A stretch of 64,000 nucleotides of DNA, taken from contig OZ024845.1 of NCBI GenBank assembly GCA_964017145.1, positions 2,232,001 to 2,296,000 of the forward strand, read 5' to 3'. Below are positions 1 through 11,419 of the stretch, in pieces; within the stretch, counting starts at the first letter, position 1, and the number at the start of each line of letters is the position of its first letter. Source of the stretch: Agrocybe praecox. Taxonomy: Eukaryota > Basidiomycota > Agaricomycetes > Agaricales > Agrocybaceae. Both the position numbers and the translations under genes were made by a program. Under the pieces are notes generated by a model. The model was not told where the DNA came from. It saw only the letters and a list, made by a program, of their open reading frames with translations, and ran no database searches.

Positions 1-2333
1 TGCACTCTGCATATGGAAATTTTACTTATCGTGCCTTTCTGGAAGAGATAACGAACGACCTTCGTTTGATGTTTGACTTCCGAGCCTTGAGGATTGTACG
101 AGACAGTTGATTTGATAGGAGTAGCTGGACAAGTTGAAAAATTGAAACTCCGCCGCAAGTCAGGATCAATTTTTCCACGTCTCGAGATGTCGCTTCGGCT
201 CACATTCCTGCTGACTTGGCTCGTTTAAGCTTTGCTCTATAATTAGTAGGTTCTGGCCACTCTTTCCACTACGGCTTTGTGGTCTGGGTTCAACATAGGT
301 TCCATAATTTATTACTCAAGAAGTACTTATTGGGGCTCGGGATCGTGTACTTTCCCAGATACTAGATGGCCCTAGTACTGGTTCGTAACTATCTCCAACG
401 AGTTCTTTATCCGTACCGAGTCGTCCACTTGGCGCTGAGATATGTGGTGGCACATCATTACCGTTGTATATGGTTCTGTCGTCACTATCGCATCACAACG
501 AGCGTACTCAGAACAACGTCTGCCACCGTGTACCCGAGATTTGCCTTCTGCCGAAAACATATTAATGTATGTGTACAGGGAAAGAAGTCGCGAGGGTATC
601 ACCCCCATAAATAATCAACGGTCTTGATGAAGCGCTTACTGGGGGATAACGCCTTACAACTGGAGAGACAAGCGCCCAAAAACCCAAACGTAAGCCCGGA
701 GCAACTGCTTGTGTCAGGCGTGTATAAACGGGTCAGAAGGGCTTTCATATAAGTCCAACAATATAATTTCAGGGATGGGACCCTTTCGAAGTGATTTAGT
801 CAGGTTGAGGACCGCTTCCCCGCTACCCCAGACGCCACACCACACTATCTAAAAATAACAAGTCACAAGTAACGCCCAAAGATTTGTTAATTCGTAAGTA
901 ATCAAACCCCTTCCAGCCCGTAATGCGAAGAACCAGTCGGGCACTATCAGGCTATTACGCAAGGTCCGTCGTCGTCGGCCGTAGTTAAACGCTGGGAATG
1001 GCGCTAAACTGATAAGATGATTAAGGGGAAACTTAGACCGCCAATGACGAAATTTGAATATTTAAATAGTGGTTCTCTTACGCGGGTTCGATACCGGCTC
1101 ACTGAGCCAGAGAATAGAAGACTATTCGTCGCGTGGTGAGGTACGTTCTTGAGCCCCGAAACCTCTCAGGCGACACCACGTTGTATCGCTATGACGTTCT
1201 ACACAGGCTGACAATTGACCGATAGCGTATTGTGACCGAATCGCGACAATCTGTGTGAGTTTTTTGGAATATGTTTCCTGACAACATTCTCCGACGGTCC
1301 GCAAGACTTTAGTATGTCCTTCCATGATTCGGTGCCATCTTGTGCATGGCGTGTACACAAGGTCGCGCAGAATACGTACGCAGCGAAGTGCGACTGCTCC
1401 GTATTGTCTAGTAAGTCCGACGAAGGTGAGCCATATGACGGAGCGATAATGAGGCCGGAATCGATGCTTGGGGAAAGGAAAACCCACTCTTTGAATGATC
1501 GATGCTCACGCCGAGAGATGACTTATAAAACAAGGAATCTTCCGAGATTAGAGCACCAAGCCTAGTGGAAAAAATCTCTGAAACACATAAATGCAACAAC
1601 AAGCCTCAATTGCCTAATGATATGCCCAAGGCCCGAGATTCGGCGGGCTGATGACTGGTTAACACTAATCAATATCATTTGTTGTGGGTACGCAAAGGTT
1701 GATGCCTGCGGAAATGCGGTGAAACGTCAGGAGTAGTTTTCTGACTCCCTGAGAACCTTTCACCAACGTCACCGATGTATTGACACGTTCCCCTTAGAGT
1801 CAGCACTTCGCACCCACCGGTCAAATGCATGTAGGAAGTGTTATTCATGTGGCAGAAATTTTTTCCAAAGGGAATCTTCGAAAAACCTTTGTTCATGCCC
1901 CCTGCTGACGATGTTAACTCCATGTCGAAGACCTTATGATGCTAATAAGTGATAATTTTGTATGCATGTGCTATGATACTTACGACATTGTCCTGATTTC
2001 TCTTCAGGGCTAAAATCATAGAGATGTCACTGTGTCCACGTAGGTGCTAAGATGTCCGCGTCAGATGTTATGCGGATTATAATATACATACCAGATTCAA
2101 AGCGCGGAATGGCGCCGACTCCGGCATGTAGCAATATAACCTGGAGGCCCAACAGGAGGAGGTCGCAATAGTCTTTTATCTGGCGGCCTAGCTATGGATC
2201 CAAATGATAGAGCCTCTCGACAGTAGGAAGCTTATACTCAAAACGCCCACCAAGGCAATGTTACAGATTCTACACTTTCCCCTTCGTGACTCGTCGACTC
2301 TGTTCCAGCCAGATTTAGTAATTTAGAGACCGC
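1..2333. other. No supportable gene; compositionally flat region
   Basis: Only short overlapping ORFs occur on both strands. None has a recognisable domain, a signal peptide or a splice-consistent continuation. Unlike the other intergenic stretches in the window, roughly 360-2270 lacks long A/T runs, TATA-CT-rich promoters and AT-rich 3' ends, and the four bases look close to equally frequent. I see no gene, repeat or RNA here. Confidence 0.55.
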
Positions 2334-2500
2334 TGTGGCAGTGCAATCTGGCTGATTGCCCAATCTGTACGGGTAGATTAGATTAGATCCCTTACCTGTA
2401 TGAGACTACAGTGCCGCGTTCATCTACAGCCATCGTGTGAGGCTGCTCGATGCGCTTCCGAGCCCATCTACGCCATCCAGCTGCATCCTGGATTGCGCAA
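2334..2500 (-). mobile_element. Degenerate copy of a ~170-bp MITE (copy A)
   Basis: Read on the minus strand, this segment matches copies at 40093-40263 and 49628-49804. Shared landmarks are the GCAGCTG...GATGG start region, CTCGGAAGCGCATCGAGCAG, the exact GATCTAATCTAATC core, and the TTGCACTGCCACA end. It is the most diverged copy, and no clean target-site duplication is visible. It does not encode anything by itself. Confidence 0.8.
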
Positions 2501-3735
2501 GTATGCTTTCGAGTCCCAGTCACGAGCCGCTGCAGCTGCCTAACTTTTCAGGGATATATTGTACAATTATGACAGTATGTAGACTCCTGGCATCTGTTGA
2601 TGGAGGACTATCACGATTCTTAATCCTTATTCACTGATACACGACCACTCACAACAGCTTCTATTGTCACTGACGCAGTTTTGGGTATTCGGAATCCGAA
2701 GATGAGAGAATCTGCTGAATCCCATGATACATCCAGAGGCTGTCAGTTCCTTCTTCTGTTAGACTCCTTTATCATCTCAGTCTTGTGATTGATAGTCTTT
2801 GATTTAAACCCTTTTTTGACGTAGTGGTGCACACTAGCGAACGATGTCGACGAATCATGAAAATCTCCAATGATTATTCAAATGGGGCCGACACCTTATA
2901 CTTTCTGTGCCGGGCATCATTGAATCAGCAGTACTAGGTGGTGATTCTCGTCCGCAAAGCAGATGACTCTCTGAAAGGCAGTGTATGTCATAAAGACGCT
3001 CTGTGGGTCAATGTTGGCATCGCCAGTGGCGGCCGTGGATATCCACACACCACCGTAATGACCGAGACGCAGATTTACGTACTATCGAAAACATCAATGA
3101 CGCGCCAGAACAGGTCAAAACGTCTTCGAAAGTTAAAACACACACCGGTAATGTTTTTGGGTATCAACTCACATTCTTTATTTTATATGCTTGCCTTTCT
3201 CAAGTATCTACGGCTTTTCTATCTGTTTTCGGCAGTGGAATCGGCACAGAGATTTGCCATCACGGTTTATACTATATTAGGAGATCGCCACGCCTATGTG
3301 TGGGCGTGAATATCCACGTTCGAATGTCCACGTTCGAGGCGATGTCATCGCCTCTGCTAACAAAATCACAGCTGTACAGTATACACAGCACCCATGATCC
3401 CAAAAAAATATGACTGATTTGATGTCCCATCTGATTCTGCGAAGAATTTGATCTTCCACTGAAAGCCATTTTGACAAACAACCGTGGAACCGGTTGAATG
3501 GCTGTAACGTTATTTGATGAGAAAGGGATCAATGACGTTCTAAGGACGAAGATATAGAAAGGCTGCGCGTCTGGCCTTTCCTCTTTCTTCACAGAGCTGG
3601 TCTCTTCCCCAACTTCCAATACGAGAACTAGTCTCTTCAACTTCTCCTGTACTTCCCTGGACGTTTTGAGTACGAGTTGTAAGTATGTTTCCTACTGCTC
3701 CGTTCGGTTGTCTCAATGTTTCAACCGTATTTTAG
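2501..3735. other. Intergenic, no supportable gene
   Basis: Overlapping ORFs of 123-136 codons on both strands between 2938 and 3640 have no recognisable domain and no splice-consistent continuation. Positions 3310-3335 hold a short direct repeat of CCACGTTCGA followed by a small palindrome (GCGATGTCATCGC). The CT-rich stretch just before 3736 is a plausible promoter for the secreted-protein gene. Confidence 0.5.
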
Positions 3736-4826
3736 ATGATGCGGTCCACTGGTTTCTTATACTTCCTTTTTGCTTTGGTCTTGATCCCTGCTGCTCTCGG
3801 TGTCCCGGTTACTACCACTCGATCAAGAAGCCCGGCACCTACGTACGCCAAAGGAGACTATGTTGGTGTTAGACCTCCAGCTTACGAAAAGAAAAATAAA
3901 GTATTTCTCTTCGAGAAAGTTATAGCATTAACTTCAATGAATGCTAACACACATCTTATAGTCTAATGAGAAAGTGGGCATCCATCCCGGAGTTATCGTT
4001 GGCGATCCACACCCAAAGACAGGAAAGCACCCAGTTGCTATGATCTCAAGTTCTCCTCCGTTTAACCCTCCCCAAGCGCCCATTGAAAATTTCCAGACGG
4101 GTACAGGAATTTATGGCAACGTCGTTCTCTCAGCTAGACCTATTGCTCCCGGTGCGATGAAACCTTGGAAAGACGGGAATTCGGGTGAGAAGCAAACCCC
4201 GCTTACTGGACAGGGATTTCAAAAACTCCTCAAAGCAATGGGTATGTGTCTGAACGGGAGTAGTATATAACATGATCTAACCTTATGATAAAAATTCAGA
4301 ACCCCATGTTAACTGGAAGCCCCCTGCACCTCCGCCGAGAGCTCCAACTCCACCTGAAGTCCGGAGGCGGCAGCAGAGGCAAAGGGAAGCAGCGTTAGCT
4401 TACGCAAAAGGCCAGCACCAGCCGCCAAAAGCACCGCATCCATACCAGCACTCTAATGCACACGCTAATAGTAGCTCAAGAACACCTCACCAAGGAACTA
4501 ATGGAGGTCATGGACCTTGGAGGTCTCCCAACCCAGGTCCATCGCACCCTCACTCCCAAAGGCCCCACACACAAGGAACGGGACACAATGTACACACTGG
4601 TGTCTATAATGCACCGCAAGGTCACGGAAGACACCCACCAAGTCATGGTGGAAATGGTGGCAATCGGGCTCCCAACCCTCCACAAGGCCACGGCGGAAGC
4701 AGCGGCAACCGGGCTCCTAACTCTGGACACCAAGAAAGCCAACAAGGACACGGAGGGAGTGGTAGCAAGAGACCTCCAAGTCCAGGTTCAAACGTGCACC
4801 CCAATACTAAAAGACCGAGGTATTGA
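3736..4826 (+). CDS. Secreted protein with Pro/Gly/His/Asn-rich tail (unknown function)
   Basis: Three exons (3736-3900, 3962-4241, 4300-4826) join in phase to give 323 residues. The first ~20 residues form a clean signal peptide (MMRSTGFLYFLFALVLIPAA, cleavage near ALG-VP). A compact middle part follows, containing GIHPGVIVGDPHPKTGKHP and a glycine/proline-rich stretch. From about residue 150 the protein turns into a charged PPPRAP...RRRQQRQ segment and a low-complexity tail with repeated GHG, GNRAPN and SHGGNGG motifs, rich in His, Asn, Gly and Pro. The start is the only Met that gives a signal peptide. Secreted proteins of this layout are common and uncharacterised in mushrooms. A cell-wall or matrix role is inference only. 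Confidence 0.8.
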
Positions 4827-4946
4827 TATTGAGGCACTTGTATAGTTGGCACTTGTATAGTTGAAAACCTGTTTATCCACCTGGCCGTACAATACACCAA
4901 AGTACATGTTATATTGACATAAGGATTGCCAGAAACAACTAAGAAG

Positions 4947-6187
4947 TTACACTACTTGAACTTCGAAGGTAAATTCCACATCCTTGCTCTGCCATAGCCA
5001 AGGAAAGCAAACCCTTCCTACTTCTTGCAACTTCTCGATGAAATCTCTGTAGTCAAAGCCATAGTCAGTGAGATTAATGAGGATCCGTACTCGACGCATG
5101 AAAGGGAATGCGCCTTTCTGAGAGAGCACATGATCAAGCTTGGACCATGCATCGTGGTCGGTCGTGCAACAGCAGTTCGTCTCGACACCAATTTCGAGGA
5201 TTAGTTCCTGTAGGACATTCTTAGCCGACATGATCTCCAATTCATGAACAAGATAGAGATATGGGTCGATGTCGCTCGTCTCCAGCAGCGGGTAGAAGTT
5301 GAGGGTCCTTAAAGTCTTCAGATTATCTGCAGTTAGGACGCCTGCCAACTTTCCAAGGCAGTCAAGCTTGGGATATAAACCTAGGAAACAGCGAAGTTGT
5401 CAGATTGTTCCTGCTAAGTGCATTCGGGAAGTTTACCTGATAACGTTAGAGACTTCAATTGAGTAGAAGTCCTCAGGAAGCCCTTGACGAGATCCATCCC
5501 ATCATTCGTCGCGACGTCATCAAACCCTATGGAAAACTCTTCTAGCCCTGTCAAGTCCAAAATCGAAGTCCCATTTGCCGTCCTTGCATTCAAGAGAGGC
5601 ATGGCCCGCCCAAAATGCGAGTCGAAGGAGACAAGTTTGAGAGGCTTCACCTCAGCTCCGCGAACGTGGGGAACCTCTGCAACAGTGCTGTGTTCCATAA
5701 TCAGCTGCGACAGGTACGGAAACTGCAGGAAAAAGGCGACCGGGAGGTCTTTGATGCTAAGTAAGCGGAGGTATATGAGTTGGTTTGCTCGAATAAAATG
5801 GGACAGCGAGGTCTTCAGCGATGAGGGTAATCCTTTTTGTGTTGTGCTACTATAGTAGTCGTTCACTACGAGCGTGAACGACCTGACACGGCTGAAGTAC
5901 TTGAGGATGGATGGCCCACCGCAGTGCTTTCTATCAGTCAGTTCACTAATAAAGTAAACAAGGTTCCGAACATTATTTGTAACCGCGAGTGGCGGCTCTC
6001 TGGCGGATGAGCCAAGGTGAAGGGTGCGAAATATATACTTTCGACAAATGTCTAGGAAAGCATGACACGCCAACGAGCAGCTTTTCAGAGCAGCAAACTC
6101 CGCGTCCAGGGAGAGATTTTCTGCCACCAGTTCGACGACATCCAGCGGGAGGGTTGGGAAGCTGGCCTTGAGGGGAGACATGGACAT
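4947..6187 (-). CDS. F-box protein
   Basis: Two exons (6187-5437, 5380-4947) with a 56-nt intron encode 394 residues. Residues ~10-55 fit an F-box: FPTLPLDVVELVAENL followed by SCSLACHAFLDICRKYIFRTLHL. The rest has leucine-spaced segments (LTGLEEFSIGFDD, QLKSLTLSG, LKTLRTLNFYPLL) resembling the irregular LRR-like tail of agaric F-box proteins. Known F-box proteins recruit substrates to SCF ubiquitin ligases through SKP1. The substrate cannot be predicted. Such proteins form very large, fast-evolving families in Agaricomycetes. It is convergent with the secreted-protein gene, about 120 bp away. Confidence 0.85.
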
Positions 6188-6803
6188 GGATATGTGAGAG
6201 TTATCCTCCCGAGTCTGAGTTTAAGATGGTTGTTGTCGTCAAATGGAAAGGTTCCAGGAATTCCAGGAACAACCGAACGTATATGCGGCCGGCGCAATAC
6301 GTGACACTACCCGATGGTCTAATTGTAGATAAGCTCTTTCAGTTATGCTGAACACATTGTTGCAAGTTTCTAAATCCTACCTAACACACACCTTCAGGAC
6401 GTAGACAGTATCAAGGAGGAAGAAGCGATCCACGTATTATATGATCCCTGCGAGTGTAATATATGATGGGAAATCCCGACTGGAATGATAAATGTGGTCA
6501 TTCTGCCGAGCTAAAGAAGTCCCATGACGGCAAGTCTTATGAGAACGTTACGTATTTAATTATGATGCGGGTGCACAAAAAAAATGCTGTTCGAACAACA
6601 GTTTTCGTTGATTTCTGTTGACTTGTTTCAATGTTGCACCGTCGGTATACTTGCCGAACAACGTGGTGGGTATGTATGAAGGATCCAGAGAAGTTGAAAA
6701 TCAAGCGCAAGCTGTAACAGCTGCCCAAACATGTGAATAAAGGTAAAGCCAGGATGGGTTACTCCAAAATCCAGGAAAAATCGAAGTAGGAAGGGATTGG
6801 GAT
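6188..6803. other. Intergenic
   Basis: This stretch holds the promoter side of the F-box gene and the 3' side of the split gene beyond it. Small ORFs only. GTTCCAGGAATTCCAGGAAC at 6249-6270 is a near-perfect inverted repeat. Nothing else stands out. Confidence 0.5.
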
Positions 6804-7243
6804 TTAGTTGTTTGACTTGGAGGTTGGAGTATTGATCACATCTTCAAGAGAACAATTATCATGGCATACAAATGTCGGACCTACAGCCAAATAGGCCTGG
6901 AGCGGGTGCCCCTCGAGACATACGTCAAAACTTCCTCTTCGTAGTTGCTTCGTCTGAGAAATCCATTTCCGGGCGTGTCCTGTTTGTTGTCTTCGACGCT
7001 TTCTTGAGTTGCGGCGAGCTTTTTCTGTCTTTGCGTTCGAATTTCTCCCTTTTGGTCTTTCCACAATTTCTTTCTGGAAGAGTTCGCCATACCCACACAC
7101 TTCATCACTGATACTTGCAAGTTCTGAAACCAGAGCAAAGGTCAGAAATAAAGGAAGAAAGGAAACGCATACAACCAGCCTCATCGCCACTGTCCAAAGC
7201 TTGTTTGACATCCTCTGAAGTGGCCGATGAATACCTTCCATTA

Positions 7244-7926
7244 GGGGGTTTCACGTTGGCGATTTCGAGGTGATTTCGACTCGATTTCGGATTTTTTTTT
7301 CCATGTGATTTTTGCACCGCCACATCATTTTTCGAAAATCAGGTCTCGATTTTCAAGTATGCAAAAGCAGCTCCTACCCTGCTTTTGCACGGATTTCCTC
7401 CCATTTTTCAGTCGTTTTTCCAAGAGCCATTTATATAATTATTTATTTAGTATATAAATAAAATTATATAATCATCCTCTCCGTCCGATTCCGTCCATGG
7501 GTCATTCCCGTCGTGTTTCTGCAAATTTTGAATCAACCACGGTCCACTGAGAATGGCGGCCAGCAAAAGAAAACTCAAGGGCTCTGATAACGCGGTACCG
7601 GCTTCTGCTGAAGATCCAAAATTCAAGAAAGAACGTGCTAAGCCAGTTGAATGGGACAAAAACAGAGAGTGGACTCATACGTGGTGGAGGGTCGGGCATG
7701 ATGGGAGAACAAAGTAAGGGAGGTTTCGGAATTCATTCAAATAAATTGTGTATATACTAAGTATCATATTTAAATAAAATTACACGAAGAAAAACAGACT
7801 GAAAAATCGAACGCAATGGGGGGTTTCACGTTGGACTGATTTCGAGTCCGTTTTTGGTCTTTTTTTCTAAAAATCAGACCGAAAAAAAAACCGAAATCGC
7901 CTCGAAATCGCCAACGTGAAACCCCC
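7244..7926. mobile_element. 683-bp MITE with ~27-bp terminal inverted repeats and TA duplication
   Basis: The left end GGGGGTTTCACGTTGGCGAT... (7244) is repeated inverted at the right end (to 7926). At least 27 bases match exactly, followed by a less exact ATTTCG-rich extension. The element is bounded by TA on both sides (7242-7243 and 7927-7928), as in Tc1/mariner-type elements. A third, direct copy of the terminal sequence starts near 7817, so 7817-7926 is itself a near-palindromic ~110-bp unit inside the larger one. The interior is AT-rich, with no transposase. Confidence 0.85.
7553..7717 (+). CDS. 54-codon ORF inside the MITE (possible remnant)
   Basis: ATG to TAA, 54 residues starting MAASKRKLKGSDNAV and containing KKERAKPVEWDKNREWTH. 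The composition is hydrophilic and protein-like rather than random. It could be the N-terminal relic of the protein encoded by the autonomous parent element, cut short by an internal deletion. I cannot assign a transposase family from this piece. It could equally be chance. Confidence 0.3.
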   Translation: MAASKRKLKGSDNAVPASAEDPKFKKERAKPVEWDKNREWTHTWWRVGHDGRTK

Positions 7927-8118
7927 TATTATTGAGGACAGCTTTCCACTGGGCATATATCTTTCCGAGCTATGACGCGGGCGCGTTGTCCGGCAATACA
8001 TAGAAGGTCAATAAAAGCTTGCATTACCTCCCAGCACATTATAATGCCGCAATCGACGATGATGAAACTCATGAAAGTACTTGGAAGAATCAAGATCGGA
8101 CAAAGGGGAAATTTGTGG

Positions 8119-8757
8119 CTGTAACACAAAGTCGGGACTCGGGCGTGCGTCGGCAGTGCGTCGGTCCGCGTTATTTTCCCACGCATATACGCGATCAGGT
8201 GCGTGACTTTGAACATTTATTCACGCGATGACGATACCGAATGGCCAGAACGTCTGTGTGTCTTAATTCCTCTGGGCTATCATGCTGCAGGCCTCAGTCC
8301 TCAGAAAACCGAAGCTCTTGTGCTTCAATTCTCACTATTATACCCTAATTAGTAACGTTCAACCCAGGAAGACATCTGTCCACTTTGGAATTGGTGGTCA
8401 CATATATGCAAAACGTTCTTAATGACCCACGCGGCTCTTGAAACTACCAAGCACAACCCTATTCCAGGAAATTGCTCTTCACTTCTCTGCCAAAAGTTGA
8501 AGATGGCTTTGGGCGGAACTTTGTAATGGAAACATAGATGGAAAATGAACGCTCCTTACTCATCCTCCCTCCAAATTTTCTTGATTTTGTCAAATCTTAA
8601 AATTCGACAATATGAGACATCTATGATCGGACTATCGGAACAACGGTACACGGAAGAAATGAGAGGGGTGACTCGCAAGATTGTTTCTTTGTCTTTTTCT
8701 TTTACCATACACATGAGTCGGTAACTAACTCGATTTCAACTTGTGGTCAGCCCCGAC
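8119..8757. other. Intergenic; promoter of MFS gene
   Basis: It holds the unresolved 5' side of the split gene and the promoter of the transporter. A T/C-rich run (TTTCTTTGTCTTTTTCTTTTACC, about 8685-8707) lies ~50 bp before the transporter ATG, a typical fungal transcription-start pyrimidine tract. Confidence 0.5.
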
Positions 8758-10683
8758 ATGGATCACGACATTGGTGAAGCACCGACGACGTCTCTTTCTT
8801 CTCAGGTTTACCGTCGAGATAGAGCTGAAGGCCAAGGTGACGACGAGAAAAAGAGCGTCAAAGAACAGATAGAAGTCTTCGAGGCTCAGGGAGAAGAGGG
8901 AGCGTTGCCATCGTTAGATAAGGTGTGTATGAGCATACGTTACTTTGTCCTTTTTCCCCTTTGACGCTCGTCGCTTTTTCAAAATACAGGGTCGGCATGC
9001 TTGGACTTTTTGTCTTTCTGCAAGTGCATTTGAGGTTTTTATTTGGGGATGGAACAACACCTATGGGATTTTCCAAGGTAAATTTGATCAACCTTGCTCG
9101 TCATTCTGATCCACACAAAGTTGACGATATTTTTTTGCAGAATTCTACACGACTAATCCCCCATTCAATGAATCCTCCTCGGCATCGATATCAATAATTG
9201 GTACTGCGTCTTTGGGTATACAACATATTGGCATGCTTGTTTTCGTGCTTGGTAGGTTTGTTTAGCTCAAATGGCGCGGCATAACTGATAAAACCTGCAA
9301 TAAAGGACTACAGCGATACCCAGAATACGCAATTCCAGCAATGCGGTTCTCGGTCGTCCTTTGTGTAGGCTCTTTGGTGCTCTCGAGTTTTGCCACGAAG
9401 GTATGCGCCTTTTTCATCAACCATTTGGAAGCCTAACAGTGCCTCCAGGTCTGGCAGATGATCGTCCTTCAGGGTATCGTCTACGGGTTTGGCTCTGGAC
9501 TGCTATATTCTCCGATCTTGATATGGTTACCTGAATGGTTCCTCGCACGACGAGGACTAGCGGGAGGGCTCATCTTTGCGGGCTCCGGCGTTGGAGGGTT
9601 CGCGTTCCCACTTATATTGGGAGCGTTGCTAGACAAACTTGGATTCCGATGGACTTTGAGGTAGGTCGCCCTATAAATATCATGAACGTCCACTCAATTC
9701 TTCCAGAATTTGGGCAATTGTATTTGGACTATGCTGTGGTGTCGCATCTCTGGGAGTCAAACCAAGGATCCCAATTCGAAAACCTACCTTCGAAGTGCCT
9801 CGCCAGCCCTTATTCCCAAAGGACCTTTCGTTTTTGAAGGGGCGTGTGTTCTTATGCCTCGTGGGTATCATATTTTCATTCCAGACGCGTTGGATAATCT
9901 GAACTTGCAAACAGGTTGGTATAACCATCGTACAGTCTTCAGGACTCTTCCCCGTCATGGTATTTCTTTCGACATATACTTCACGCCTCACGGATGCAGC
10001 TTTGCCTCCAAAGCTCGTCCTGGCCATTTTCAACGCGGCAACAGGAATATTCTTTATTGTATTCGGCAGACTCTGTGATTCTTATCCCTACCCATACGTC
10101 GTAATGGGAAGTGGGTTAGGATGCGCGATAGCCGTTTTCGTGTTTTGGGGATTCGCAACTTCTCTTCCTTGGATCTTTGCTTTCAGCATCGTGTTTGGTG
10201 CTTTGGTGAGCCCGTTATCACCTTCGTCATCGTCGTCATCCAAATTTTCACGTCAACCTCGCTAATTATGTCTAACCAGGGTGGTGCTTTCCCGGCTGTA
10301 TGGCCCACTGCTGCCTCGGAAATTGGAGGTATTTGCCGCATCGTAACTGAGCGTATTGGTTAAACTGAGTGTACTTTAGGAACCCGTGATAACATTACGA
10401 GCATAGTCTTTGGATCCATTACTGTAGTTCAAGGGGTTATGTCGATTATCGGCCCACTCATTGCTGCTACCCTTCACGATGCCACCAACGAGGAGAAGGC
10501 TAGATACGGTGCATTCGGATATAGAAACGTCGAGATTTTCATCGGTAAGTGGTACTTGCTACATTTCCATCCTGTTTTTGCATACCCACCAACTTGATCC
10601 TAGGATGTACAAGTGTGGCAACACTCATCGGTGGGCTCATACTGTCATTTTTTTCGACGTCAAAAAGGAAAGTGAAAGAATGA
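8758..10683 (+). CDS. MFS monocarboxylate-type transporter
   Basis: Ten exons (8758-8922, 8990-9077, 9141-9251, 9306-9400, 9449-9660, 9707-9860, 9915-10205, 10280-10328, 10380-10544, 10604-10683) join in phase to 469 residues. An acidic cytosolic N-terminus is followed by about 12 hydrophobic helices. Family hallmarks are GIVYGFGSGLLYSPILIWLPEWF, RRGLAGGLIFAGSGVGG (motif-A-like loop), FGRLCDSYPYP and GGAFPAVWPTAASEIG. These match the fungal MCH/monocarboxylate-porter branch of the major facilitator superfamily. Several fungal members transport riboflavin or have no known substrate, so substrate is undetermined. The protein ends in a basic STSKRKVKE tail. Intron 6 (9861-9914) was chosen because it restores the helix VGITIVQSSGLFPVMVF. 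Confidence 0.9.
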
Positions 10684-11419
10684 ATTACCAAAAAAAGTTG
10701 TAAATTCTTTTGCATCCCATTACTATACTATTAAGCAAACGCGCAAGTTCGTGTGTACATGTTTGTTTTTGCACCTCTTTAAGTAAATCTTATTGTTCTT
10801 TTCACTCATTTTCTCATTTTGGTGACGTATTTTTTATTGCTCTCGCCACATTCCATCCTTTGTCCTCCATCTCTCGATTTTACCTCACCAAATTTGGAAC
10901 TATTTTGCAGATACTATCAGTGTCATCTTCTCTTTCCTGTGATTTTGGTATCATTTTGATGCCTACACTTTACAGCTATGCTCTAATTCCTCCTCGCCAT
11001 ATGCTCTCCAAATTTTATTTGTATTTTTGGTGCCGGAGCGAAGCGAGGCGTATGCCTTGTCGTTTATAATTATGTGTATTTAAACTGCAATGACTGGTGG
11101 ACCAAACGGAAATATACAAGCTGTCAATGGCTGTACCAAAATTCTATCAACGACGGTTGTCTTCAGGATGCATCCAGGCGGAGCGTAAAACCGAGGTTTG
11201 TGTATATGCACAGCCACTTCAAACTTTCTTTTTCCATCATCATACTCACTACACCTACACTGGCAACCCCTGGCTTTAAATCTTCCGCTGCTCCGGGGTA
11301 TTTCTGCGTGGTGGCTCCAAAAATATAGCAGACGCCTCTAAGATACGGTGGAGATATAAACTTTCGAGCTTTCTTGGCTAGGAATTCTTCATCCACTATC
11401 AGTCAACTTGCTTTGCGAA
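10684..11419. other. Intergenic
   Basis: This is the 3' region of the transporter (T-rich) and the promoter of the DUS gene. Short open stretches around 11089-11187 and 11127-11200 begin with ATG but do not splice in phase into the DUS coding frame, so I did not add them as exons. Confidence 0.5.

Larger units (their letters stand above)
6804..8118 (-). pseudogene. Unrecognised gene split by a MITE insertion
   Basis: Exons read on the minus strand are 8118-8023, 7969-7929, [MITE 7926-7244], 7243-7176 and 7123-6804 (ends in TAA). Leaving out the MITE and one TA keeps one open frame across the gap, reading ...QWKAVLNN then GRYSSATSEDVKQALDSGDE. The C-terminal part has a very basic, nuclear-localisation-like stretch (RRNSRKRRRQQ). 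The first intron works in phase only with a GC donor (AAT|GCAAGC). The start of the gene upstream of 8118 was not found. I do not recognise the family. The insertion disrupts the frame, so the allele is probably non-functional unless the MITE is spliced out. Confidence 0.45.

Noticed and set aside
1080..1105. tRNA-like B box (GGTTCGATACC)
   Set aside because: No A box, no acceptor-stem pairing and no cloverleaf around it.
2437..2637. 66-codon plus-strand ORF as a gene
   Set aside because: It lies mostly in the degenerate MITE copy A and reads repeat sequence.
11089..11200. Upstream exon for DUS1
   Set aside because: Possible ATG exons do not splice in phase into the DUS frame, and the family can start near MDLKYVAAP.
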